From Mycobacterium sp. E740 (GTDB lineage Bacteria > Actinomycetota > Actinomycetes > Mycobacteriales > Mycobacteriaceae): a stretch of DNA of 60,298 nt. Numbering within the stretch: the stretch's first letter is position 1; every line of letters begins with the position of its first letter. Location of the stretch: NCBI RefSeq assembly GCF_001672895.1, contig NZ_LZKP01000017.1, positions 1 to 60,298 on the forward strand. The letters are read 5' to 3'. The notes beneath the pieces are model-generated. The model made no database searches. It was not told where the DNA came from and worked only from the letters and a program-made list of their open reading frames with translations. Below, piece after piece: positions 45,549 through 56,068 of this stretch. A program made the position numbers and the translations under genes.

Positions 45549-46764
45549 AACGGCCAAGCCGAGCGTTTTCGACGCGGGGCTTCCGACGCTGTCCTATGAC
45601 GTCACGGCGGCACCTCAAGAGATCTATCCCGAGTTTCGGGCAGCACAACAGGAGGCGCCTATCGCGCTCGGACCGATCGGACCGGAGGTGCTGTCCTACA
45701 ACCTGGCGCGGACTGTCCTTCGCGACGCGCGATTCGGCATCCCACCGGGGATCCATCTGTCCGCGCACGGCATCACGTCGGGTCGACTGTGGGACAGGGT
45801 GACGCGCAGCATCTTGAACATGGAGGGCGAGGAGCACCGTCGACTGCGCGGCCTGGTGTCAAAGGCGTTCACGCCCCGAGGAACAGCGCGCATGGATCCC
45901 ACCATCCACACGGTGGTCAACGAACTCATCGATCGCGTAGCCGGCCAAGAGCGGTGCGAGTTCGTCGACGACATTGCACGGCCCTATCCCATTCCCGTCA
46001 TCTGTGCGCTGCTCGGTGCTCCACGCGAAGACTGGCAACAGTTCTCGCAGTGGGCGGAGGACATCTTCAAGATCGTCAGTTTCGACTGCAATCTCGCCGA
46101 GGAAGAACCAGTCGTGCTGAAGGCGTGGGATGAATTCGACGACTACATCGACGAAATGATCACCCGTCGACGCCATGACCTCACCGAAGACCTTCTCTCC
46201 GAACTCATCCGCGCCGAGCACGACGGTGACCGGTTGAACGCCGGCGAGCTGCGCATGCTCGCCTTCAGCATCCTGATCGCCGGCACCGACACAACGAGGA
46301 GTCAGCTCGCCGCCTCCATGCAGGTGTTGTGCGAGCACCCCGACCAGTGGGCGCTGCTGCGGGACCGACCCGAACTCGCGATGCGTGCCGTCGAGGAAAC
46401 CATGCGGCATTCTCCGTCGATGTGCAGCACGGTTCGGTGCGCCATCGACGACGCCACGATCGGTGAATACACCGTTCCCGCAGGGACGTTCATCATTGTC
46501 AACACGTACGCCGCCAACCGCGATCCGGTCATCTACGGAGATCCCACCCGGTTTGACATCACCCGCGGTGATCCGCCGCCGATCCTCACCTTCGGTGGCG
46601 GCGCCCACTACTGCCTGGGCGCGAACCTGGCCAGGCGGGAACTGGCCGAGGCGCTGAAGATCCTCGCGGTACGGATGTCCAATCCGCGGGTTACCGGTCC
46701 GACTCCGTGGCGACCACTGCTGGGGATGAGCGGTCCCACCAGCCTGCCGATTGAGTTCGGCTGA
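45538..46764 (+). CDS. Cytochrome P450
   Basis: A 408-residue soluble bacterial P450. The heme thiolate is Cys359 in FGGGAHYCLGANLAR; the oxygen-activating I-helix is AGTDTT (248-253) and the K-helix ExxR is Glu287-Arg290. The substrate cannot be told from sequence, but the flanking ERG2-like and EXPERA-like genes suggest a sterol or terpenoid. No ferredoxin reductase is adjacent; the nearest ferredoxin gene is at 55732-56037, and that one is plant-type. Its TGA shares a base with the ATG of the ERG2-like gene (TGATG), so they are coupled. Confidence 0.94.
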   Translation: MTLETAKPSVFDAGLPTLSYDVTAAPQEIYPEFRAAQQEAPIALGPIGPEVLSYNLARTVLRDARFGIPPGIHLSAHGITSGRLWDRVTRSILNMEGEEHRRLRGLVSKAFTPRGTARMDPTIHTVVNELIDRVAGQERCEFVDDIARPYPIPVICALLGAPREDWQQFSQWAEDIFKIVSFDCNLAEEEPVVLKAWDEFDDYIDEMITRRRHDLTEDLLSELIRAEHDGDRLNAGELRMLAFSILIAGTDTTRSQLAASMQVLCEHPDQWALLRDRPELAMRAVEETMRHSPSMCSTVRCAIDDATIGEYTVPAGTFIIVNTYAANRDPVIYGDPTRFDITRGDPPPILTFGGGAHYCLGANLARRELAEALKILAVRMSNPRVTGPTPWRPLLGMSGPTSLPIEFG

Positions 46765-47366
46765 TGGCGTACAAGATCGATCCCGAGAGCCTGCACAGGG
46801 TCGCCAAGCAGGTGGTCGGCTTGCCGCTCGACGGCGGCGAACTCGTCGCGCGCGCCATCGAACTACTCGCCGACGAGTACCCCGACCTGATCGACCCGCA
46901 ACCGGGTCGCTGGGTCGGCAGCAGGGCGGGCGGAATACTCGGCAAAGTCCGGTTCCTCTACTTCAGCCCCCGCGAGTACATCGTCATCTTTGGCAGCCCC
47001 ACTGGCACACAGGGCTTTTCGGGTCGTTACAAACGTGTGCAGATCCACAAGTTCCTGATGGCGGGACGGATCGACTTCTATGACCTCGAGTCCGACGACA
47101 TCACGGCGACGACGCTGCTTCCCGGCGAGCAGACGTGCACCGACAAAGGGCAGGCGAGGGGAATGACGATCCACCCCGGGTCCTGGCACATCGAGTACGG
47201 GCGTGGTGCCGTCGTGACGACCCTGCCGTTCGCCATGGTCGACACGCTGCTGGTGTCGCTGGAGTTCGAGTCGGTCCGCCGCTCGGCAGTCGAGTTCGCC
47301 CGGCTGATCCGTCGGCGGTCGCGCACCCCCGGTTCAGCACGGCGCCCAGAGCTCCGTCGGTACTGA
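46764..47366 (+). CDS. ERG2/sigma-1-receptor-like protein
   Basis: A 200-residue protein matching the ERG2 sterol C-8 isomerase/sigma-1 receptor family, as recalled from the yeast and human sequences. [16 protein letters not shown] resembles the Erg2 segment [34 protein letters not shown] resembles [28 protein letters not shown] equals the human WMVEYGRG. Glu144 thus corresponds to the ligand-binding Glu172 of the human receptor, while the Asp126 position appears to be His95 or Lys96. The usual N-terminal membrane anchor is missing, so it should be soluble or peripheral. Coupled to the P450 (TGATG) and overlaps the convergent cyclase by 33 bases. Confidence 0.85.
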   Translation: [200 protein letters not shown]

Positions 47367-48779
47367 GCGGCCCCGCAGAACCTCCGAACCCGTGGCCTCC
47401 CAACAGCGTCGTTCTGCCTCGCCGGCCCGCTCGAGTGCGGCTCCCGAGCACAGCACCCGTGGTTCGAATTCTTTGGCGCGATCGGCCAACCGCGCGGCCT
47501 CGTTGACGGCGTCTCCGACGACGGTGTACTCGTATCGGTTCTCTGCGCCGATGTTGCCCGCGAACACCGGTCCGGCCGAGACTCCGATGCCGAAATCGAG
47601 TCGCAGGCGCTGTAAGTCGGCGACCAGTTTCCGGCCAGTGACCAGCGCCGCGGTCGCCGGATCTTCAACGCTCAGTGGCGCGCCGAACACGGCGAGCGCC
47701 GCGTCGCCCTGGAACTTGTTGATCAGGCCGTGCCGTGCGTCCACGGCCGCGACGACGATGCGGAAGAAGTCGTTGAGCAGGTCTGCCACCTCATGGGGTT
47801 CGTGGGATGCGGCGAGGCTCGTCGACCCGACCAGATCGATGAACAGCACCGCGACGTCGCGTTCGTCACCCGAGAGCGACTCGTTCTCCTCGACCGCTCG
47901 ACGCACCACCTCTTCTCCGACATGGCGGCCGAACAAGTCACGCAGCCGGTCGCGCTCCCGCAAACCGGTGACCATGCTGTTGAAACCCTTTTGCAGTAGC
48001 CCGATCTCCGACCACTCGTAGACCTCCACTCGAGCGTCGATCTGTCCTCGCTCGACCTTCGCCATACCGTCGATCACCTCGTGGACGGGGTCGGAAATCG
48101 ACATCGACACGAGGATCATGGCTCGCAAGCCGAGCACCACGGCCACGAGGGCGAGCACGAACAGAGCCAACTCGATCGGGGCGGTCCTGTCGATGATCCA
48201 ACCCCGTGCGCGCATGATGAGAAGCACCGCGATCGCCAGTCCGGGCAAGCCGGTGCATGTCGTCCACATGAGCAGCAGGCGAGCGCGTACCCCTGGTGCG
48301 GTGAGGCGGGTGAAATCCGTTGTCACCCCGGCCATGACGGGCCGCAGAGTGCGCAAGGTGAACAGGAATCCGGTGCACACCGTGGCGATGGTGCCGAAGA
48401 GCATGGCTGATCCGATGACCGCCTGAGCTTCGCGTCCGGCATGGAAATCCCAGAAGATCAACACGGCCCCGGTGAGCAACCAGGGAGCGACCGTGATCGC
48501 TGCCTGGCGCCGCAGGATCTTCAGTGTTTCCTGGCGCTCGGCGTCGGTCGGCTCGCGGGAACCGAGCCACCGCAGCGACGGCCGGACGATGGCAACGGCC
48601 CCGAGGCCGACGATCGCGGTCCCGACCACGATCAGGACTGCCGAGACCAGAATGGTCTCGATGGTCAACCCCGACCAGCCGGTCATCGACACGACGATCG
48701 CGATGACCTCGGCGACAGTCAGGACGTAGGCGGACGCGAGGCCGGCCGCGTATCGAAAGAGCAGGCCGCGTTGCCTCAC
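47334..48779 (-). CDS. Membrane adenylate cyclase with HAMP domain
   Basis: A 481-residue relative of the cyclase at 4856-6460. Six predicted helices (about 8-220) precede a HAMP region (SISDPVHEVIDGMAKVERGQID) and a class III cyclase domain. Catalytic residues are present: Asp in VLFIDLVGST, Lys and Asp in NKFQGDAALAVFG, Asn and Arg in GDAVNEAARLAD. It should make cAMP in response to a membrane or envelope signal. The GTG start is at 48779. It lies convergent to the P450/ERG2-like operon, overlapping its end. Confidence 0.92.
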   Translation of the reverse strand: MRQRGLLFRYAAGLASAYVLTVAEVIAIVVSMTGWSGLTIETILVSAVLIVVGTAIVGLGAVAIVRPSLRWLGSREPTDAERQETLKILRRQAAITVAPWLLTGAVLIFWDFHAGREAQAVIGSAMLFGTIATVCTGFLFTLRTLRPVMAGVTTDFTRLTAPGVRARLLLMWTTCTGLPGLAIAVLLIMRARGWIIDRTAPIELALFVLALVAVVLGLRAMILVSMSISDPVHEVIDGMAKVERGQIDARVEVYEWSEIGLLQKGFNSMVTGLRERDRLRDLFGRHVGEEVVRRAVEENESLSGDERDVAVLFIDLVGSTSLAASHEPHEVADLLNDFFRIVVAAVDARHGLINKFQGDAALAVFGAPLSVEDPATAALVTGRKLVADLQRLRLDFGIGVSAGPVFAGNIGAENRYEYTVVGDAVNEAARLADRAKEFEPRVLCSGAALERAGEAERRCWEATGSEVLRGRSVPTELWAPC

Positions 48780-48792
48780 ACAGCCGAAAGTA

Positions 48793-49095
48793 TCAGTCGC
48801 TCGCCGGCAGCGGCTTGGCTTCTTTGAGCGAGAGGGGAGTGTCGCCGACGCTCAACGTGCCCGCGCCGGCCTTGGTGACCAGAACCTCCGCGCCGTTCTC
48901 GTCGACGTAGCGTTTGCCCATCGCGTTGCCGTCGGACAGGGCCGGGTCGATCGTGAGGTCGGCTGCCTTCTCGCTGTCCAGAGGCACCATCGGGGCGCCA
49001 CCTGCTCGCAGGTCATCGAGACTGTCTGCACTGCGCACGACGATCACCTGCGTGTCGCAGACCTGGCTTTGCAGTCTGGTGCCGTTCTTGATCAT
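48793..49095 (-). CDS. Hypothetical protein, 100 residues
   Basis: A small soluble protein, MIKNGTRLQSQVCDTQVIVVRSADSL..., with a beta-rich pattern and one cysteine. I recognise no family. It lies 13 bases downstream of the acyl-CoA synthetase gene on the same strand, so it is probably the third gene of the operon 51420-48793. ATG start with AGGAG upstream. Confidence 0.75.
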   Translation of the reverse strand: MIKNGTRLQSQVCDTQVIVVRSADSLDDLRAGGAPMVPLDSEKAADLTIDPALSDGNAMGKRYVDENGAEVLVTKAGAGTLSVGDTPLSLKEAKPLPASD

Positions 49096-49108
49096 GCTGT
49101 GCTCCTTG

Positions 49109-50599
49109 CTATCTGGTGGCTGTCAACTCGGCGATCAGTTCTCGGCGGAGCACCTTTCCGGTCGCGTTCGTCGGCAGTTCGGTGCGAAAAACCACTCGGT
49201 CAGGGGTGCGCGACCCACGCAGCTGACGTCGTACGTGCTCGCGCAACTCGTCGGCGTCCGGTGTGGTGCTGTCGGCGGGGACCACCACCGCGACGATGAT
49301 CTGTCCCCATTCCGGATCCTCGGGTCCGACCACCGCGCAGTCGCGCACCGACGGGTGCTCGACCAGGACATCCTCGATCTCGGCCGGCGCGATGTTCTCG
49401 CCACCGCGGATGATCGTGTCGTCGGAGCGGCCGCCGATGAACAGATATCCGTCAGCGTCGAGCATCGCGATGTCCTTGGTGGGAAACCACCCGCCGGCCT
49501 CGAGCACAGAGCCGATCTCGGCGTAGCGGCCCGAGACCTGGTCGCCGCGAACGAACAGCTCACCGGCTTCACCCGGGCCGAGCACGTCGCCGTCGGCGTT
49601 GCGGATCTGCACCTCGATCCCAGGAACGGGCTGGCCCACCGAGCCGAGACGCTTGGCGACCGCGTCGTCAGCCGCCGCGAGGGCGACCCGATGGTCATCG
49701 GGGGTGAGGACGGCAATCGTCGAACTGGTCTCGGTGAGTCCGTATGCGTTGACGAAACCGACATCGGGCAGCAGTCCAAGCGCTTTGCGCACCAAGGGCA
49801 GTGCGACCTTCGATCCGCCGTAGGCGAGGTTGCGCAGGGTGGGCAACTCGACTGCATCCCTTTCGAGGACCGAGACGATCCGGTCCAGCATGGTGGGCAC
49901 CACGGTCGCCGTGGTGACACCCTCGGCGCGTGCCAGCCGCACCCACTCCTGCGGGTCGAACTGGCGCAGGTACACCATCTTGCGGCCCGCGTAGAGATTG
50001 GACAACGCGGCACTCACCCCGGCGATGTGATACGGCGGTACGCAGATCAGCGCGGCGTCGTCGGGGCCCGCGGAGTCGAACTCGACGGTTCCGGTGATAT
50101 AGCTCGTCAGGTTGTTGTGAGTCAACTCAACGGCTTTGGGCCGCGACGTGGTTCCCGAAGTGAAGAGCACGACACCGACGTCCTCGGGGTCGGGAAACTC
50201 CGCTGCCGGTTCGGCGGTGCGTGCGCTCGCCACGAACTCGTCGGACTCGATGACTTGCTTGCCTGCGCCGGCGACGACGCCGCAGTACTCGGCGTCGGCC
50301 ACGATCAGCGGGGCCGGCAGGCGGTCGATCAGCTCACGTAGACCCTCCGCGCTGAGCCGGTAGTTCAGCGGGGTGACCGGCACGCCCGCCCTGGCCGATG
50401 AGAACAGCAGCAGCGGCAACATCACGCCGCCGGTGCCCACATAGGCCACATGTGACGCACCGGATGCCGCGATGACACCGGCCCCGCCGTCCGCGAGCGC
50501 GCTCAGATCCTGTGTGGTCAAGCGCATTTCGCCGGAGACCACTGCGGTCCGGTCCGGATTGCTCGACGAGGCCATCTCGAGCAGCAGGGAGATGCTCAT
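49109..50599 (-). CDS. Acyl-CoA synthetase (AMP-forming)
   Basis: A 496-residue adenylate-forming ligase that activates a carboxylic acid to its CoA thioester. The AMP/phosphate loop is VLFTSGTTSRPKAVELTH, then VNAYGLTETSS, the hinge region IFxGR-type YLFIGGRSDDTIIRGGENIAPAEIEDVL, and the catalytic lysine near TNATGKVLRREL. The acid is unknown. ATG overlaps the SDR stop (ATGA). Confidence 0.93.
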   Translation of the reverse strand: MSISLLLEMASSSNPDRTAVVSGEMRLTTQDLSALADGGAGVIAASGASHVAYVGTGGVMLPLLLFSSARAGVPVTPLNYRLSAEGLRELIDRLPAPLIVADAEYCGVVAGAGKQVIESDEFVASARTAEPAAEFPDPEDVGVVLFTSGTTSRPKAVELTHNNLTSYITGTVEFDSAGPDDAALICVPPYHIAGVSAALSNLYAGRKMVYLRQFDPQEWVRLARAEGVTTATVVPTMLDRIVSVLERDAVELPTLRNLAYGGSKVALPLVRKALGLLPDVGFVNAYGLTETSSTIAVLTPDDHRVALAAADDAVAKRLGSVGQPVPGIEVQIRNADGDVLGPGEAGELFVRGDQVSGRYAEIGSVLEAGGWFPTKDIAMLDADGYLFIGGRSDDTIIRGGENIAPAEIEDVLVEHPSVRDCAVVGPEDPEWGQIIVAVVVPADSTTPDADELREHVRRQLRGSRTPDRVVFRTELPTNATGKVLRRELIAELTATR

Positions 50600-51420
50600 G
50601 ATCTGTCGACGAAGATATCAAGGATGGGGTCGTCTCCACCGCCGTAGCGGGAGAGGTCGGTGACCCCCGACTCGGCGAGCAGCTCGGCGTCGATGAAACA
50701 TCTGCCGTTCACGTCGGCCGTCGGCCGCGAGAGGATCACGGCGGCCGCGTCGCCCATGATCCGCGGATCGCGCGAGCGCTCCAGGTTCTCCTGGAAACCG
50801 GGGGCGTTGGCGACCGCGGAGGTGGCGATGTAGGTCTGTGGCCACAAGCAGCTGAACCCGATCCCTGAGTCGCCATATTCGGCGGCCCACCCCACCGAAA
50901 GCAGTGTCATCCCGTACTTGGACAGGGTGTAGGACGGATGGGCGCCGAGCCAGTGCGGGTTCATGTTCAGCGGCGGCGCCAGCGTGATCACGTGTGCGGC
51001 GGGACTCTTGCGCAGGAACGGCAGCGCGGCCTTGGTGAGCAGGAAGGTGCCGCGGACGTTGATGTCCATCATCAGGTCAAATTTCTTGGCGGCCAGTTGC
51101 TCGGTCGGCTCGGTGGCGATGGCGCTGGCGTTGTTGACGACGATGTCGACGCCGCCGAAGTGCTCGACGGCGGCCTCGATCGCGCGCTGCACGTCCTCTT
51201 CCTTGCGGACGTCGCCCACCACCGCCACGCCCTTTCCGCCGGCGGCCTCGACTTCCGCGACGGCGGTGTGCACGGTGCCCGGCAGCTTCGGGTGTGGTTC
51301 GGCTGTCTTGGCCAGCAGGACGACGTTGGCGCCATCGCGGGCCGCTGCGAGCGCGATCGCCAGACCGATGCCGCGACTGCCGCCGGACACGACGAGCGTG
51401 CGGTCACTGAGGGCGGACAT
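50596..51420 (-). CDS. Short-chain dehydrogenase (HSDL2-like)
   Basis: A 274-residue SDR with cofactor loop VVSGGSRGIGLAIALAAARDGA and NNASAIA. The catalytic Tyr-Lys is in HPSYTLSKYGMT; the upstream Ser position reads ITLAPPLNM, without the usual serine. That substitution is typical of the HSDL2-like subgroup. Substrate unknown, probably a hydroxyacyl or lipid. First gene of a minus-strand operon with the acyl-CoA synthetase. It is divergent from the mutase genes across a region with two direct repeats. Confidence 0.9.
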   Translation of the reverse strand: MSALSDRTLVVSGGSRGIGLAIALAAARDGANVVLLAKTAEPHPKLPGTVHTAVAEVEAAGGKGVAVVGDVRKEEDVQRAIEAAVEHFGGVDIVVNNASAIATEPTEQLAAKKFDLMMDINVRGTFLLTKAALPFLRKSPAAHVITLAPPLNMNPHWLGAHPSYTLSKYGMTLLSVGWAAEYGDSGIGFSCLWPQTYIATSAVANAPGFQENLERSRDPRIMGDAAAVILSRPTADVNGRCFIDAELLAESGVTDLSRYGGGDDPILDIFVDRS

Positions 51421-51478
51421 GGACCTCCTTAGCCAGACGACCTGCGTCGTCCCCTGATGCTAGCCGACGATCTCGAGC

Positions 51479-51610
51479 GGCGGTATTGCCATTCTCATTT
51501 TACGGAAGTGCCATAATCGCTGTGTACCGCGTGTTCGTAGGCGCTGAGCCGCAGGTTGTGAGCCTTCCTCGGTGCGCGTTTCCGGCGGGCGGTATTGGCA
51601 TTCTCATTTT
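51479..51610. promoter_or_regulatory. Two 23-bp direct repeats in a divergent promoter region
   Basis: Bases 51479-51501 and 51588-51610 are identical except one base and share GGCGGTATTG-[CG]-CATTCTCATTTT, 109 bases apart in the same orientation. Similarity continues weakly downstream (AAGTgCcaTAATCG versus AAGTaCgtTATCG), so each may be a promoter with an overlapping operator. The second ends 22 bases before the mutase ATG. The CCATTCTC half recurs in the palindrome at 56069-56085. Confidence 0.6.
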
Positions 51611-51631
51611 TTGCAAGTACGTTATCGAGTG

Positions 51632-53208
<1,577 letters not shown>

Positions 53209-53209
<1 letters not shown>

Positions 53210-53610
53210 TGGCGGGTCCGGTGCGAGTTCTCGTCGCCAAACCCGGCCTCGACGGCCACGACCGCGGCGCGAAGATCGTCGCTCGTACGCTTCGTGACGC
53301 CGGCTTCGAGGTGATCTACACCGGTATCCGGCAACGCATCGAGGACATCGTGTCGATCGCACTGCAGGAAGATGTTGCCCTGGTGGGGCTCTCGATATTG
53401 TCGGGCGCACACGTGGCGCTCACCACCCGCACCGTGGAAGCCCTGCGTGCCGCCGACGCCGGCGACATCGCGGTCGTCGTGGGCGGCACCATTCCGCAGG
53501 GTGACGTGCCCAAGCTGCTGTCGGCGGGAGCGGCCGCCGTGTTCCCGACCGGCACCCCGCTCGAGACGCTCGTCGACGAGGTGCGCAAGCTGACGGTGGG
53601 TGAACAGTGA
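53209..53610 (+). CDS. Acyl-CoA mutase small subunit, cobalamin-binding
   Basis: A 133-residue B12-binding domain with the base-off histidine motif DxHxxG at Asp15-His17-Gly20 (KPGLDGHDRGAKI), followed by LVGLSILSGAH and VVGGTIPQGD as the other cobalamin loops. It pairs with the large subunit directly upstream (one-base overlap) to form a heteromeric mutase like IcmAB or HcmAB. No MeaB-type G-protein chaperone is visible nearby. Confidence 0.94.
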
Positions 53611-53703
53611 CCTGCTCGTCGAGCGTGCGCTCATTGCGAGATTGCGGCTCATTCCTCGCCGTCACCGCACGTTCGGCGCTGATCATTCGAAGGGCGGACT
53701 GAC
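53611..53703. other. Intergenic spacer with a short palindrome
   Basis: This 93-base gap holds GAGCGTGCGCTC (53621-53632, arms GAGCG/CGCTC) shortly after the mutase stop, and AAGGGCGGACTGAC before the next ATG as its ribosome site. The GAGCGTGCG core recurs at 60205-60213. No gene is seen. Confidence 0.4.
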
Positions 53704-54660
53704 ATGCGGCTTGGCGTGATGATCGGCGCCGAGCGTGGCGATATGGCCCGCAAGGTCGACAAGCTGGTCTCCGATATCGAATGGGCCGAGTCCGCGGGCA
53801 TGGACACAGCGTGGATGCCCCAGGTGCCCAACGACTTCGACTGCCTGACGATGGTTGCGCTGATGGCGGCGCACACCTCCCGGATCGAGTTGGGCACGGC
53901 GGTGGTCCCGCTGCAGGCCCAGCACCCGATCGCGCTCGCGCGCCAGGCGCTCTCGGTGCACGCGATGGCCGGTGGGCGGCTGGCCCTGGGCGTGGGCCCG
54001 TCACACCACTGGATCGTGCGCGACATGCTCGGCATCCCGTACGAGAAGCCGGCCGCGTACACGCGCGACTACCTGGAGGTGCTCAATGCCGCGCTCGCGG
54101 GGCCGGGGGACGTCGACGTCGAGAACGGCACCTTCACCGTGCACAATCCGACTGTGCTGGGCGCGAATTCACCGTTACCGGTGCTGGTCGCAGCGCTCGG
54201 GCCGGTCATGCTGCAGATCGCCGGTGAGCGCGCCGACGGCACAGTCCTGTGGATGGCCGACGAGAAGGCGATCGGCGAGCACATCGCGCCCAAGATCAAC
54301 AAGGCCGCTGCGGAAGCCGGCCGGCCCGCTCCGCGCATCGTCGCCGGGATTCCCGTTTGCCTGTGTGCGAACTCGGAGATCGAGACGGCCAAGGAGCGGG
54401 CAAACCGAATCCTCGCAGAGGCCGAGACGTCGCCGAACTACCAGCGGTTGCTCGACCGTGGTGATGCCCGCGACGTCGGCGACCTGTGCGCCGCCGGCGA
54501 CGAGGAGTCAATACTGGCGCGCTTCAAGCAGTTCGCCGATGCGGGCGTCACCGACCTGTCGGTTCGGCTGTTGCCGATCGGGGACAACCGCGACGAGCTC
54601 ATCGCCTCCAAATACCGGACGCGCGAGGTGATCGCGGAGTTGGCCAAGGCCGTGCGATGA
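53704..54660 (+). CDS. LLM-class F420-dependent oxidoreductase
   Basis: A 318-residue luciferase-like TIM-barrel enzyme expected to use F420 (or flavin). Features are MRLGVMIGAERGDM, ELGTAVVPLQAQHPIALARQA, GRLALGVGPSHHWIV and ADGTVLWMADEKAIGEHI. Such proteins in mycobacterial catabolic clusters reduce or oxidise acyl-CoA or steroid intermediates; the specific reaction is unknown. ATG at 53704 with AAGGGCGG upstream. It is followed after 28 bases by the CoA-transferase gene. Confidence 0.9.
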   Translation: MRLGVMIGAERGDMARKVDKLVSDIEWAESAGMDTAWMPQVPNDFDCLTMVALMAAHTSRIELGTAVVPLQAQHPIALARQALSVHAMAGGRLALGVGPSHHWIVRDMLGIPYEKPAAYTRDYLEVLNAALAGPGDVDVENGTFTVHNPTVLGANSPLPVLVAALGPVMLQIAGERADGTVLWMADEKAIGEHIAPKINKAAAEAGRPAPRIVAGIPVCLCANSEIETAKERANRILAEAETSPNYQRLLDRGDARDVGDLCAAGDEESILARFKQFADAGVTDLSVRLLPIGDNRDELIASKYRTREVIAELAKAVR

Positions 54661-54688
54661 GCGCTTGCGCGAAGAGCCGAGGGCACCG

Positions 54689-55744
54689 GTGACCGAAGGC
54701 CCGTTGGCCGGCATCCGGATTGTCGAGGTCGGCGTCATGCTGGCCGGTCCGTACGCGACCATGTTGCTGGCCGACCTCGGGGCGGAAGTCATCAAGGTCG
54801 AGCCGCCGGGCGGTGAGATCTCGCGACAGGTCAGCGACAGTTACTTCGCCAGTTTGAACCGGAACAAGAAGAGCGTCGTGCTCGACCTGCGCTCGGACGC
54901 CGGGAGGCAGCGGCTGGGCGAACTCGTCGCCGATTCGCATGCGCTGCTGGTGAACATGAAGCCGTCGGCGATCAAGAAGCTCGGCCTGACCTACGAATCG
55001 CTTCGACAGTTCAACGAGCGGATCGTCTGCGTCGCCATGACCGGCTTCGGGCTCGAAGGCGGCGACGACCCTGCCTTCGACTACGTCATCCAGGCCGCCA
55101 CCGGCGTCGCGGCGATGACGGGGCATCCCGACGAACCACCGACCCTGCCGGGGTACTCGTCTGCCGACAACTCGACGGGCCTGGCCGCGGCGCTCGGGCT
55201 GCTGGCCCAGATCGTGTCCGGCCGGGGTGGTCAGGTCGACGTGTGTCTGCGCGACGTGATGCTCTCGCAATTGAACTACCGCGCATCGGCTTATCTGAAC
55301 GACGGTGCGGCGCCGCTGCGGTACCCGTTCGGGGCGCATTCGTATTACGTTCCGGCGCAACTGTTTGCAACGTCCGACGGGTATCTGGCGCTGTTCATCA
55401 CACATGACGCGTTCTGGCAGGCGTTCTCGGCTGAAGCGGGCATCGACGGCTTTCCGACGATGGCCGAACGAGCGAGCAAGCGCGACGAGGTGCTGGCGGT
55501 CGTGGCGGCCGCGTTGGCCACCGACACCGCGGCCGGTTGGGAGTCGCGACTGCGGCCGCTCGGGATCCCGGTCGCTGCGGTGCGCACGCTGCCGGAGGCG
55601 TTAGAGCAGACGCCTGAAGCGATCGTCAGCTCCGGCGGGTTTCGGTTGGTGCGCAGCCCGATTCAGATCGTCGGCTACGAACCCGAGTACCGGCCGGCGC
55701 CGCGGGTCGACGAGCACGGCGACACCGCGACTCAGTCGTCGTAG
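54689..55744 (+). CDS. CaiB/BaiF family CoA transferase
   Basis: A 351-residue family III CoA transferase that moves CoA between carboxylic acids through an aspartyl intermediate. The CoA-binding start is GIRIVEVGVMLAGPYATMLLADLGAEVIKVEPP; the likely catalytic Asp is in DDPAFDYVIQAATGVAAMTG. It could activate the pathway acid without ATP. GTG at 54689 fits the conserved start; TTG 54665 is an alternative. It overlaps the convergent ferredoxin gene by 13 bases. Confidence 0.9.
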   Translation: MTEGPLAGIRIVEVGVMLAGPYATMLLADLGAEVIKVEPPGGEISRQVSDSYFASLNRNKKSVVLDLRSDAGRQRLGELVADSHALLVNMKPSAIKKLGLTYESLRQFNERIVCVAMTGFGLEGGDDPAFDYVIQAATGVAAMTGHPDEPPTLPGYSSADNSTGLAAALGLLAQIVSGRGGQVDVCLRDVMLSQLNYRASAYLNDGAAPLRYPFGAHSYYVPAQLFATSDGYLALFITHDAFWQAFSAEAGIDGFPTMAERASKRDEVLAVVAAALATDTAAGWESRLRPLGIPVAAVRTLPEALEQTPEAIVSSGGFRLVRSPIQIVGYEPEYRPAPRVDEHGDTATQSS

Positions 55745-56037
55745 GTCACGCTGACATTGTCGGTTTCCGGAACCGCCTGGCAGGTGAGGATGTATCCCTC
55801 GTCGACCTCGTCGGCGTCGAGAGCGTCGTTGACGCGCATCGTCGCCCGGCCCTCGATGAGCTTGCCCATGCACGTGCCGCAGTTGCCCGCTTCGCAGGAG
55901 AAGGGCGGCGACAACCCCGCGCGGCGGGCGCTCTCCAGCAGCGTCTCGTTGGCGACCTGCCGCACCGAGACCTTCTTGCGGTCGAGCACGATCGTCACCT
56001 GTCCAGCCTGGTCAGGTATCGGATCAGCCGTCATCAA
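55732..56037 (-). CDS. 2Fe-2S ferredoxin, plant type
   Basis: A 101-residue electron carrier. The cluster ligands are in CEAGNCGTCMGK (Cys-x4-Cys-x2-Cys) and YILTCQAVP (last Cys). This type usually serves oxygenases or acyl-CoA ring hydroxylases; no reductase or oxygenase adjoins it, so the partner may be encoded elsewhere. Two in-frame ATGs (56037, 56034) follow AGGAGAGG. It is divergent from the acyl-CoA synthetase at 56149, with a palindrome between them. Confidence 0.92.
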   Translation of the reverse strand: MMTADPIPDQAGQVTIVLDRKKVSVRQVANETLLESARRAGLSPPFSCEAGNCGTCMGKLIEGRATMRVNDALDADEVDEGYILTCQAVPETDNVSVTYDD

Positions 56038-56068
56038 AACCTCTCCTGAACCGTCGATTCTAGCTGGA

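Noticed and set aside
51479..51610. CRISPR-like direct repeats
   Set aside because: Only two copies with a 86-base spacer and no cas genes; promoter position fits a regulatory duplication better.
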